This document shows, piece by piece, positions 1 to 8,045 of a stretch of DNA of 34,514 nucleotides. Numbering within the stretch: the stretch's first letter is position 1; each line of letters begins with the position of its first letter. A model generated the notes under the pieces. The model was not told the DNA's origin. It was given only the letters and a program-made list of their open reading frames with translations, and searched no databases. The translations under genes and the position numbers were made by a program. The stretch comes from JAJDIA01 sp031555145. Lineage in GTDB: Bacteria; Bacteroidota; Bacteroidia; Bacteroidales; Tannerellaceae. Where the stretch lies: assembly GCA_031555145.1 (NCBI GenBank), contig JAVBUR010000123.1, positions 1 through 34,514 on the forward strand. Direction: 5' to 3'.

Positions 1-191
1 ATTAGTAGCAGGAGAAACGGATTATCCGGCACTTTTACCTGTCCAAATAGCTAAATAAAATTAATTTCCAACTTAAAAAAATACTCAGAACTAGCATCTG
101 CGCACAAAAAGCGCCGATAGCCAAGCAATGAGTGCTTACAAGAATACTCTAATTGGAGTTTTTCTTGGCGGCCAATTTTAAAGATACCTGT

Positions 192-227
192 ATTTTATCG
201 GAGGCTTACATTTTATCGGAGGCTTAC
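192..227. repeat. Perfect 18-bp tandem duplication
   Basis: The unit ATTTTATCGGAGGCTTAC occurs twice head to tail (192-209 and 210-227), just past the stop codon of the GH144-type gene that ends at 236. No stem-loop with a T-run is evident here, so I do not call it a terminator. The rest of 1-235 holds no gene I can support; a short open frame runs in from the left edge and stops at 56-58 but is too short to identify. Confidence 0.85.
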
Positions 228-235
228 TTTAATCC

Positions 236-1588
236 TTATTTTTCTCCTTTTACCTGGAAGTCCAGCTTCTCCAAACCGGCCTGCACATCCGGGTGCGACA
301 TAAAGAGGCGCCAGAGGAGGCCGGTACGGTAGTTTTCGATCATGACGGGGATGGGGCCCTGGTCGATGGCCAGGTAGCGTTGTGGAAACCAGTCTTCCGT
401 TTCGCTGAAGGCGTCATAGAAACCATATTTGCCAAATAGTTTATCACCAAAATTAGTATACAGGTGGCGGATCACTGCCATGACATATTCCGGGGCATAC
501 GGCATAGATGACAGGGCGGCGGTAGGCGATATCACACCTTCGTCACGTGCTTCGGTAGCGGCATGGCCGGCATAGCCTTTGACGGAATAGCTGGAGGTCA
601 TCCCCCAACAGTCGGCGCCATAGCCTGTATAACCCTTCGGGTTGCGGATGCAATAGGCATGGTTGATAAGCGTATGGTTACGATTCTCCTGCCAGTAATC
701 ACCATAACGGTCTTTCAGTCCGCGTGGGTCAAGACCTAAGAACGAATAGTGCGCCCAGAAGAGGGGACCTACAGGCGTTCCCTGATGTTTAAACTGCAAG
801 GGGAAGCCTTCCGCCATGTGCGGTTCCACGATCTTTCCACCGTCTGCCCATCCTTCATGATATACTTCGGCGGGCACTCCATGCGTAGGAGAAGCGGCCG
901 CCAGTATATACATGACCAGGCATTCGTTATATCCACGGACGGGGAAGTTCATTTCCCAGGCATATTCCGGACTCCAATGCCAGTAGAGCACATTCTCTCC
1001 ATTACGATACCAATCCCATTCGACCTCCCTCCACAAGTTGTCGATGCGAACGGCCAACGCCTGTTCGGCTTCGCTCCCATTCATATAATACTGATGAAAG
1101 CATAACAAGGCCTGGATCAGGAAAGCGGTTTCCACCAGGTCTCCCCCATTGTCCTTACGGCCGAAGGGTTTGACTTTTCCGGTTTCGCCCTGCCACCAAT
1201 GCGGCCAGGCGCCATGGAAACGGTCGGCTGTTTCAAGGAAAGTAATCACTTTCTCCATCCGCTTCACCCCGTCTTCGCGGGAGATGAATCCCCGGTCGAT
1301 TCCTGTCAGGACTGCCATCAGGCCAAAGCCACTACCGCCGGAGGTTACCACGTCGGCATCATTCTCCGGATAGTTGCCATCCATATGCATCCGTTCACGT
1401 GCCAGCCCACTGGTGGGTTCGGCACCGTCCCAGAAGTAATTGATGGTCCGTTGCTGGACAATATCCAGTAATTGTTCGTCAGACAGAGGTTCTGCGGCCC
1501 CTTTCTGTTCTTTTGTCTTACAGGATACCGATACGAGTGTGATCAGTAGCAGTAGCAGCATCCCGTTTACATTGAGTTTTCGCATCAT
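236..1588 (-). CDS. GH144-type glycoside hydrolase ('glycoamylase' domain lipoprotein), short form
   Basis: This 450-residue lipoprotein is almost entirely one 'Glycoamylase' (PF10091) domain, the fold now grouped as CAZy GH144, whose characterised members act on beta-1,2-glucan or its oligosaccharides. A hydrophobic N-terminus ends in a lipobox (SVSC) near residues 20-23. The (alpha/alpha)6-type domain follows from about residue 38, with family motifs TINYFWDGAEPTSGLARER, NGGDLVETAFLIQ, YWHWSPEYAWEMNFPVRGYNE, AHYSFLGLDP and AIDQGPIPVMIENYRTGLLW. The acidic residues in DLVET and YNEC are catalytic candidates. It lies 12 nt downstream of bglX and is probably cotranscribed with it. It lacks the Ig-like domain of its paralogue at 3899-5584, and the residues after the lipid Cys (KTKEQKG) are not strongly acidic, so a periplasmic location is plausible. 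Endo versus exo action cannot be told from sequence. Translation could also start at the adjacent Met (1585). Confidence 0.88.
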   Translation of the reverse strand: MMRKLNVNGMLLLLLITLVSVSCKTKEQKGAAEPLSDEQLLDIVQQRTINYFWDGAEPTSGLARERMHMDGNYPENDADVVTSGGSGFGLMAVLTGIDRGFISREDGVKRMEKVITFLETADRFHGAWPHWWQGETGKVKPFGRKDNGGDLVETAFLIQALLCFHQYYMNGSEAEQALAVRIDNLWREVEWDWYRNGENVLYWHWSPEYAWEMNFPVRGYNECLVMYILAAASPTHGVPAEVYHEGWADGGKIVEPHMAEGFPLQFKHQGTPVGPLFWAHYSFLGLDPRGLKDRYGDYWQENRNHTLINHAYCIRNPKGYTGYGADCWGMTSSYSVKGYAGHAATEARDEGVISPTAALSSMPYAPEYVMAVIRHLYTNFGDKLFGKYGFYDAFSETEDWFPQRYLAIDQGPIPVMIENYRTGLLWRLFMSHPDVQAGLEKLDFQVKGEK

Positions 1589-1600
1589 CCTGATTTATTA

Positions 1601-3889
1601 TTAAAGGTTAAATGTAGCTTTCTGAACTTCCTGGCTGTTAGTGCCTATCTGCACTTCGAACTCGCCCGGTTCGTTGACATAGTTCAAGTCGTCATTATAG
1701 AACTTCAGCATTTCGGGGGTGATCGTGAAACTGATCTCCTGGCTTTCACCCGGCTGGAGGTTGATCTTCCGGAAGCCTTTCAGTTCTTTGACCGGACGGG
1801 TCGAGCTGCCGACCAGGTCGCGGATATACAACTGTACCACTTCTTTACCCGCCATCGAACCGCTGTTGGTCAGCGTCACGGTTGCTGTCAGGCTGCCATC
1901 AGCGGTGAGGCGGTCGGAAGAAAGACTTACATTGCCGTAAGTAAATTGTGTATAACTCAATCCATAACCAAACGGATACAAAGGCTCATTGCTCACATCG
2001 AGATAGTTACTGCGGAACTTCTGGAACCAGGCGCCGTCGTCCAACGGGCGACCGGTCGTCTTGTGGTTATAGTAAAGAGGAATCTGTCCTACATGCTGCG
2101 GGAAGGTGGTAGTCAGTTTGCCACAGGGGTTGACCTCGCCAAACAATACGTCGGCAATCGCATAAGCAGCTTCACTGCCTCCGAACCAGGCGTTCAGGAT
2201 GGCCGGCAGTTGCGGATTATGCTGCTCCTGGGTCAACGTGAGCGGACGTCCGGTAAACAATACCACTACGACCGGTTTACCCGTCTTAGCCAATGCCTGC
2301 AACAAACGCTGCTGGGCTTCAGGGATATCGAGGTTGGTGCGTGAGCTACTCTCGCCACTCATCTCAGACGACTCGCCCACGGCTGCAATAATGACATCGG
2401 CATTCCGTGCTACCGTCAATGCTTCCTGCAGGAGAGCCTGTTCCGAACGATCGTCACGCATCAGGTCACGGCCAAACATGGTCGCATTCTTTTCCAATTC
2501 AGCGTCGTCGCAGAGGTTACTTCCTTTGGCTTGCAACACTTTCACCTGATCGCCGACCACTTCACGCAGTCCATCCACCAGGCTAACGGTACGTTCCAGG
2601 TTCGCGGCCACGCTCCAGGTACCCGGCATATTCGCACCGGTATTGCCCAACGGGCCGATCACTGCAACGGTACCCTGCTTCCTGAGCGGCAGCGTTTGGT
2701 TGTCGTTCTTCAGCAACACAAAGCTTTCAGCAGCCAAACGGCGGGCAAAGGCACGATGAGCTGCATTGTAGATATCGGTTGCCGGACGAGCAGTGTCACA
2801 ATAGCGATACGGATCTTCGAACAGACCCAAGCGGTATTTGGCTTCCAATATCCGCCGGCAGGCCTGGTCGATTTGTTTTTCATTCACTTTTCCTTCGTTC
2901 AGAGAGAGAGGCAATGTATTGATCAATCCTTCACTAACCATATCCATATCCAATCCGGCAGCCAGGGCACGGGCAGAAACAGCCTGCAGGTCGCCGATAC
3001 CGTGTGCTACCATTTCGCTCACACCCGTATAGTCGGATACCACAAAACCGCCAAAGCCCCATTGTTGACGCAATACATCGGTCAGCAGCCAGTGATTACC
3101 TGTTGCCGGCACGCCGTCTATTTCATTAAAAGAAGCCATCACACTACCCACACCTGCTTCTACAGCAGCCTGGTAAGGAAGAAAATATTCGTTGTACATC
3201 CGGACACGGCTCATATCGACCGTATTATAATCGCGACCGGCTTCACCGGCGCCATACAGGGCAAAGTGCTTCACACAGGACAGGATCGTGGTCTTATCAG
3301 CCAGGTTAGCGCCCTGATATCCTTTCACCATCGCCCGGGCGATTTCGGCTCCTATATACGGATCTTCCCCATTCCCTTCAGACACACGGCCCCAGCGCGG
3401 ATCGCGGGAGATATCGACCATCGGGCTGAATGTCCAGCAGATACCGTCGGCGCTGGCTTCGACAGCAGCAATCCGTGCAGATTGTTCAATCGCTTCCATG
3501 TCCCAACTGCATGAGAGACCCAGGGGAATGGGGAATACGGTTTCGTATCCATGGATCACATCCATTCCAAACAACAGGGGAATACCCAGGCGGCTTTCTT
3601 CCACGGCCAGACGTTGCATCTCCCGGATTTTGTCTACGCCTTTGATATTGAACAGGCCGCCGACTTTCCCTTCCTGAATCTTCTGTACGATACCGCCACT
3701 TTCCGATTGCCCGGTTACAATATCGCCGGCAGCGGGAAGGTTCAACTGTCCCAGTTTTTCTTCGAGGGTCATTTTGCCCATCAGGTCAGACACGAAACGG
3801 TCCATCGCGGCATCCGTACTCCCTTTTTGCTGTGGGGCGCACGCTGCCAATAGCAGGGTGGCGCCAATCGCAATAGCTATCTTCTTCAT
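1601..3889 (-). CDS. bglX: GH3 beta-glucosidase, BglX type lipoprotein
   Basis: This 762-residue glycoside hydrolase family 3 enzyme removes terminal beta-linked glucose from oligosaccharides by a retaining mechanism. A lipoprotein signal ends in LLLAAC with lipid Cys17. The N-terminal TIM-barrel domain (about 25-350) carries the substrate-binding KHF (206-209) and the nucleophile Asp286 in GFVVSDY, where many family members have SDW. The alpha/beta sandwich domain (about 385-600) holds the likely acid/base Glu513 in MSGESSSR. A C-terminal fibronectin-III-like domain covers about 670-755. It sits between two GH144-type genes (9 nt after one, 12 nt before the other), which suggests it hydrolyses sophorose or short beta-1,2-glucooligosaccharides they release. 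A GH3 enzyme specific for beta-1,2 oligomers is known from Bacteroides thetaiotaomicron. The residues after Cys17 (APQQKG) lack an acidic surface-export signal, so it is probably periplasmic. Confidence 0.92.
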   Translation of the reverse strand: MKKIAIAIGATLLLAACAPQQKGSTDAAMDRFVSDLMGKMTLEEKLGQLNLPAAGDIVTGQSESGGIVQKIQEGKVGGLFNIKGVDKIREMQRLAVEESRLGIPLLFGMDVIHGYETVFPIPLGLSCSWDMEAIEQSARIAAVEASADGICWTFSPMVDISRDPRWGRVSEGNGEDPYIGAEIARAMVKGYQGANLADKTTILSCVKHFALYGAGEAGRDYNTVDMSRVRMYNEYFLPYQAAVEAGVGSVMASFNEIDGVPATGNHWLLTDVLRQQWGFGGFVVSDYTGVSEMVAHGIGDLQAVSARALAAGLDMDMVSEGLINTLPLSLNEGKVNEKQIDQACRRILEAKYRLGLFEDPYRYCDTARPATDIYNAAHRAFARRLAAESFVLLKNDNQTLPLRKQGTVAVIGPLGNTGANMPGTWSVAANLERTVSLVDGLREVVGDQVKVLQAKGSNLCDDAELEKNATMFGRDLMRDDRSEQALLQEALTVARNADVIIAAVGESSEMSGESSSRTNLDIPEAQQRLLQALAKTGKPVVVVLFTGRPLTLTQEQHNPQLPAILNAWFGGSEAAYAIADVLFGEVNPCGKLTTTFPQHVGQIPLYYNHKTTGRPLDDGAWFQKFRSNYLDVSNEPLYPFGYGLSYTQFTYGNVSLSSDRLTADGSLTATVTLTNSGSMAGKEVVQLYIRDLVGSSTRPVKELKGFRKINLQPGESQEISFTITPEMLKFYNDDLNYVNEPGEFEVQIGTNSQEVQKATFNL

Positions 3890-3898
3890 ATGCTGTCT

Positions 3899-5584
3899 TT
3901 ATTTAGTTGTATATTGAAATCCTAATTTGGTCAGTCCATCCTGCACCTCTGGGCAACTCATAAATAGCTTCCAGAGTAATCCGGTACGATGGTTCTCGAT
4001 CATAATCACGATCGGTCCCTGGTCGATGGCAAGTGACTCTTTGTCCTGCCAACCGGCAGAAAGATTGAAAGCATCGACAAAGCCATATTCTTTCCAAAGC
4101 AGGTCGCCTAATTTGTAATAGAAGAAATGCAGGGCGGCCATCGACTGTTCCGGTGTATAAGGAATGGAAGCCAAGGCGGCCGTAGGGGCTATCACACCAC
4201 GGTCGTTTCCGGGCGAGTGCGCACTGTATCCGTTGTTGCCGTCGGAAGCGGTCAGTCCCCAGCAATCTTTACTGTATCCGGCATAGCTTTTCGGATTCGC
4301 CACGCAGTAACTGTAATTGATGAGTGCCTGGTTTTTATTCTGTGTCCAATAATCGGCATAGCTATCCTTCAAGCCGTTGGGATTTAATCCCAGGAAGGAA
4401 TAATGGGCAAAGAATAAAGGATTGCTATCAGAGCCCAACGGCAGTTGATAGCCATAGTAGCTGTTGCCGTTAATCATACTATTGCCCACCCAGCCCCGGG
4501 TATATACTTCTTTGGGGATGGAATGGGTCGGTGAAGAGGCGGCCAGTACATACGTGATCAGGCACTCGTTCCACCCGGTAATGGGCATATTCATATCCCA
4601 ACCGTAAGTAGTGCTCCAATGCCAGTAAAGGACATTTCCATTGTCCTTGCGGTAGAAGTTCCAGTCGATGGCTTCCCACAATTGATTGATATCGGTGCGA
4701 AGCCGGGTTTCTTCAGCGGTCGGGCGATCAAAATACTGGCGGGCAGTCAGTAATCCCTGAAACAGCAGAGAGGTTTCCACCAGGTCGGCGCCATCATCTT
4801 TATCGCTGAAAGGCTGTGTCGCTCCCGTTTCACCATTGACCCAGTGGGCAAAGGCGCCATGGTAGCTGGTGCATTTCGTGGCGAGGAAAGTGACAATCTT
4901 TTGTACACGGGCTGCTGCATCAGGACGGGAGACGAATCCACGTTCGGAGGCCACCACCATCGCCATGACGCCGAATCCGGTTCCACCGGTAGTTACTACG
5001 TTGCCGGAAGAGTTCCGGTCCCTTGCCATACCGGATGTCGGATGACCGAAATCCCAGAAGTATTTGAATGTTTGTTTTTGTACCAATGTCAACAATTCGT
5101 CGTCTGATATGCGAGGAAACTTGTCGAGGTTGTCCAATCCGGTAGTGATCGAAATAGAAGTACCCGAACTGATCACAGTGCCCTGTTTGGATTTGATCGT
5201 GGGCCATATATTGAGTTTATAAGCGGAATACATAGTAAGCGGGCTGTTCAGGTTGATCGACAGCGTACGACCATCATCTTCATAGGTATAGTTGGCGGGG
5301 ACTTTGACTCCGTTCTCTGTTTTGAATTCGATACTCGAAGCCACGGTCGACTGATCCACCGGTGCGGAGAACCGGACAAGGATAGCCGATGTAGTACTTA
5401 CATCCACATACGTATTGGTTGCTTTAACGGTTCCGTCAATTTGCAGGCTATTGATCCGGAAATCTTCCACAGGTTTAGGGTCGTCTTCCTGACTCCCTCC
5501 ACAGGAAACAAAGGAAACCGGCAAGGCGACAAGCAAAAGAAATGTCGATATAGACGATAAGAAATGTCGAAATAAATGAGACAT
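3899..5584 (-). CDS. Ig-like domain plus GH144-type glycoside hydrolase, surface lipoprotein
   Basis: I start this gene at the ATG at 5584 (561 residues), because that Met directly precedes a lipoprotein signal; an extension to 5641 would put 19 non-signal-like residues in front. The lipobox ends at Cys28 (SFVSC) and is followed by GGSQEDDP, an acidic stretch that fits the Bacteroidota lipoprotein surface-export signal. Residues about 40-147 form an SbsA/Big_5-type Ig-like domain (RFSAPVDQSTV, LNSPLTMYSAYKLNI). From about residue 155 a GH144/'glycoamylase' domain follows, with FKYFWDFGHPTSGMARDRN, DDGADLVETSLLFQ, YWHWSTTYGWDMNMPITGWNE, AHYSFLGLNP and AIDQGPIVIMIENHRTGLLW. It is a diverged paralogue of the enzyme at 236-1588. 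The Ig domain may act as a spacer from the outer membrane. A 12-bp hairpin lies in the 98-nt gap upstream. Confidence 0.88.
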   Translation of the reverse strand: MSHLFRHFLSSISTFLLLVALPVSFVSCGGSQEDDPKPVEDFRINSLQIDGTVKATNTYVDVSTTSAILVRFSAPVDQSTVASSIEFKTENGVKVPANYTYEDDGRTLSINLNSPLTMYSAYKLNIWPTIKSKQGTVISSGTSISITTGLDNLDKFPRISDDELLTLVQKQTFKYFWDFGHPTSGMARDRNSSGNVVTTGGTGFGVMAMVVASERGFVSRPDAAARVQKIVTFLATKCTSYHGAFAHWVNGETGATQPFSDKDDGADLVETSLLFQGLLTARQYFDRPTAEETRLRTDINQLWEAIDWNFYRKDNGNVLYWHWSTTYGWDMNMPITGWNECLITYVLAASSPTHSIPKEVYTRGWVGNSMINGNSYYGYQLPLGSDSNPLFFAHYSFLGLNPNGLKDSYADYWTQNKNQALINYSYCVANPKSYAGYSKDCWGLTASDGNNGYSAHSPGNDRGVIAPTAALASIPYTPEQSMAALHFFYYKLGDLLWKEYGFVDAFNLSAGWQDKESLAIDQGPIVIMIENHRTGLLWKLFMSCPEVQDGLTKLGFQYTTK

Positions 5585-5638
5585 GGTATCTGGTTTAGAA
5601 TCAATAAGGTATAGAGTAAAAAAGAATAGAAAAGAGTG

Positions 5639-5669
5639 CAAAGCCTCCGCACATACAGCGGAGGCTTTG
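5639..5669 (-). terminator. Intra-locus hairpin, terminator or attenuator
   Basis: A perfect 12-bp stem (CAAAGCCTCCGC / GCGGAGGCTTTG) with a 7-nt loop lies 14 nt past the LamG gene stop and before the next lipoprotein gene. On the minus strand it is followed after a few bases by a U-rich but interrupted tract. I found no clear promoter between it and the next gene. It may therefore give partial termination or 3'-end protection that keeps the SusC/D/LamG part more abundant than the enzymes. Confidence 0.6.
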
Positions 5670-5682
5670 ACTATTTATTAGA

Positions 5683-6474
5683 TTAGAGGTAATCCTCCGG
5701 ACTCATGATGGTATTGATTTCCAGTTCAGAGAGAGCCTTGTTGTACAGACGGAGTTCGTCGATCAAGCTGCCTTCATAAAGGTGAGACCAACCGGTGAAG
5801 TAGGGAGCGCCTGATCCGATGGTCATCACCGGACAGTTCTTCCAGCTAACGGTCACAGAGGCTTTGCTTACTTCCTTACCATTGATATACAACTTTGCTT
5901 CCGTAGCATTCATCGTAAAAGCGATAAATGCCCAGGCTGCACCACTTTTGAGGGTAGCTTTGTCGCCACCGTCCAACCAGGAGTCTTCGGTACCGTTACC
6001 TACGTTCAACTTGATTACCTGGCTGTCAGCCCCTCCTTCGCGGAACAGACGGAAACCAGACGTACGGTTGTTCTTATCGTTAGGACCTGCAGCAGGGTCA
6101 TCCGGACCGCAGCAGATAATACCGGCACGATCGGGTGTCGTATTCAGTTTATACCAGAAAGTAGCCGTGAACTCAGCACCAAAGCTCGTGGCCGGGATGG
6201 TGATATAGCTATTAGCTGCACCTTTATAGGCTTTCCCTTCCTTACCGGCATCCAGCGCAGGCGTACCTACGACGGTTGCATTGATACCACCCACCTTATC
6301 GTTGTAGTTTTCATCAAAACTGAAGTAGGCAAACTGGCCTTCGTAAATGTTTACTTCCGGCTGTTCGGGGTAGTCAAACGGTATGTCCTGCCCTAAATCC
6401 TGGAAACAAGACTGCATACACAAGGCAAGCAGCGCCATACCAACGATGGAATAAATATATTTGAATGTCTTCAT
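5683..6474 (-). CDS. LamG/concanavalin A-like lipoprotein, probable surface glycan-binding protein
   Basis: This 263-residue lipoprotein has a signal ending at Cys23 (CMQSC), followed by FQDLGQD, which contains acidic residues compatible with surface export. Residues about 45-260 form a single LamG/Laminin_G_3 (concanavalin A-like jelly-roll) domain. Its family features are a start like YFSFDENYNDKVGG, the central FTATFWYKL strand, KLYINGKEV, and the closing GSLIDELRLYNKALSELEI. No glycosidase catalytic motif is visible. It starts 14 nt after susD, the place where SusE/SusF-type glycan-binding lipoproteins normally sit, so I infer a role in holding the glucan at the cell surface. The ligand is unproven, and LamG domains also occur in adhesins. 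Confidence 0.82.
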   Translation of the reverse strand: MKTFKYIYSIVGMALLALCMQSCFQDLGQDIPFDYPEQPEVNIYEGQFAYFSFDENYNDKVGGINATVVGTPALDAGKEGKAYKGAANSYITIPATSFGAEFTATFWYKLNTTPDRAGIICCGPDDPAAGPNDKNNRTSGFRLFREGGADSQVIKLNVGNGTEDSWLDGGDKATLKSGAAWAFIAFTMNATEAKLYINGKEVSKASVTVSWKNCPVMTIGSGAPYFTGWSHLYEGSLIDELRLYNKALSELEINTIMSPEDYL

Positions 6475-6488
6475 AGGATAGTACGTTT

Positions 6489-8021
6489 TTAATAATTCGG
6501 ATTCTGTTTTAACACACCATTGGATTTATCCACTTCGTCCTGCGGCAGGGGGAAGTATTTGTTTCTGTCCTGGTATTTCGTCTTACCGGCTGCATGCAGC
6601 ACCTGTTCGGCAACACCCCAGCGGACAAGGTCGTAGAAACGGTCGAACTCAGCACCCAGTTCCACACGGCGTTCGTGACGGATGGCCTGTTGCAGGTTGG
6701 TCGTGATTTTCGGCAGTACAGATGCATTCGTTCCACGGGCACGGGCACGTACCATTTCGAGGTAGTCGATCGCTTCCGAGGTCTTACCCAACTCGTTGGC
6801 TGATTCGGCAGCCATCAACACCACGTCCGAATAACGGATCAGGCGGATGTTGAACCAGTAGCCGAAGCGGTTACCGAACTGCGTACGGAGCGCCGGATTG
6901 GTATATACTTTCTTGTTGTAGTACTTGTTGATAACAGCATCCTGGGCAACCGGTTTGTCATTATACGGTTTGTTCGGCTGAATGCTGTTGGGATCATCCG
7001 ATGAACGGAGGAAATACAACAAGGTTTCGTCTTTACGCGGGTCGCCTGCTTCAAAAGCATCAGCCATTTCCTGTGTCGGTGTATTCCAACCCCAACCTAA
7101 GTCCCAGCTACCGGCGCCACGCACACCCTGTACGTTGGCAAACTGGCTGCCGATATCACCGCTTGCCGGCAGAGCCGCCGTAGCTGTACACTGGAGTTCG
7201 AGCACAGACTCGCTGCAGTTTTCACCGGTTTCGCGGAAGATCTGGTCGTAAGCCGTGTTCAGGTTGTAAACACCCGACTGCATTACTTCGGTAGCGGCAG
7301 TGTACATGTTCTGCCAGTCGTTACGCTGCATATAGGTACGTGCATGCAGTGAGCGGGCAGCACCCCAGGTCAGACGGCCGATATAGATGGCAGGCCAGGT
7401 CTTGGGCAAATGCTGTTCGGCAGCGGTCAGATCGGAGTCGATCAGCGCGTAGATGTCGTTCACCGAACTTTTCGGGACATTGGTCTGGGCGGCATCGGTT
7501 ACCTTGAAGTCAATCTTAGGCACTTCACCGAAGGCTCTTACGAGGTTGAAATAGCAATACGCACGGAAGAAGTAAGTTTCCGATTGATTCTGGAGGTCAC
7601 CTTCCGACAGTGTATTACCGGCAGCTTCAAAATCGGCCAGATCAGCCAGCACACGGTTGGCAATGTTAATGATGGCATAGTTGTCTGTCCAGTAACCTTT
7701 GATATTACCATCGGCTGCATTGTAGTCGAAATCATCGAACATAGCAGCTGCGCTGGAGCCGTCGGAAGAGGTACTACCCTTTTCCATATCTTCACTTCGT
7801 ACACTGTGTACCAACAAAGCACCCAAACCACCGGTCATATTGTAACCACGCATTTTGGCATACATGGTAAATACGTCAGCCTGGAATGAACCGCCTGTTT
7901 CATCACCCTTGACCCATTCTCCCTGCGGTTGTTGATCCAGCATATCGGAGCATCCGTAGTGGACAATCGCCAGCAAGCCGGCTGCGCAAACGAATAATAC
8001 GTTGAATATATTCTTTTTCAT
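6489..8021 (-). CDS. SusD/RagB-family outer-membrane glycan-binding lipoprotein
   Basis: This 510-residue SusD homologue forms the lid of the SusC pore and captures oligosaccharide on the cell surface. The signal peptide ends at lipid Cys24 (HYGC), followed by SDMLDQQPQGEW, typical of SusD N-termini. TPR-like helical repeats follow (SETYFFRAYCYFNLVRAFGEVP; GRLTWGAARSLHARTYM). The C-terminal half has the usual RYSDVVLMAAESANELG, IRHERRVELGAEFDRFYDLVRWG and a final FPLPQDEVDKSNGVLKQNPNY. Length is normal for the family. It begins 24 nt after the susC stop, and the pairing with SusC is obligatory in known systems. Confidence 0.96.
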   Translation of the reverse strand: MKKNIFNVLFVCAAGLLAIVHYGCSDMLDQQPQGEWVKGDETGGSFQADVFTMYAKMRGYNMTGGLGALLVHSVRSEDMEKGSTSSDGSSAAAMFDDFDYNAADGNIKGYWTDNYAIINIANRVLADLADFEAAGNTLSEGDLQNQSETYFFRAYCYFNLVRAFGEVPKIDFKVTDAAQTNVPKSSVNDIYALIDSDLTAAEQHLPKTWPAIYIGRLTWGAARSLHARTYMQRNDWQNMYTAATEVMQSGVYNLNTAYDQIFRETGENCSESVLELQCTATAALPASGDIGSQFANVQGVRGAGSWDLGWGWNTPTQEMADAFEAGDPRKDETLLYFLRSSDDPNSIQPNKPYNDKPVAQDAVINKYYNKKVYTNPALRTQFGNRFGYWFNIRLIRYSDVVLMAAESANELGKTSEAIDYLEMVRARARGTNASVLPKITTNLQQAIRHERRVELGAEFDRFYDLVRWGVAEQVLHAAGKTKYQDRNKYFPLPQDEVDKSNGVLKQNPNY

Positions 8022-8045
8022 AACTATCTTTCTTGCGATTATTAA

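Noticed and set aside
2..58. Possible C-terminal end of a plus-strand protein entering from the left edge (frame ending in TAA at 56-58)
   Set aside because: Only 18 codons are visible, another frame is also open to a stop at 52-54, and I cannot identify a family.
2531..3514. Long open frame (327 codons) on the plus strand across the GH3 gene
   Set aside because: It is antisense to a well-conserved GH3 gene, has no recognisable domain, and arises from codon bias on the opposite strand. The same applies to long antisense frames at 26281-27207 and 30877-31872 over V-ATPase genes.
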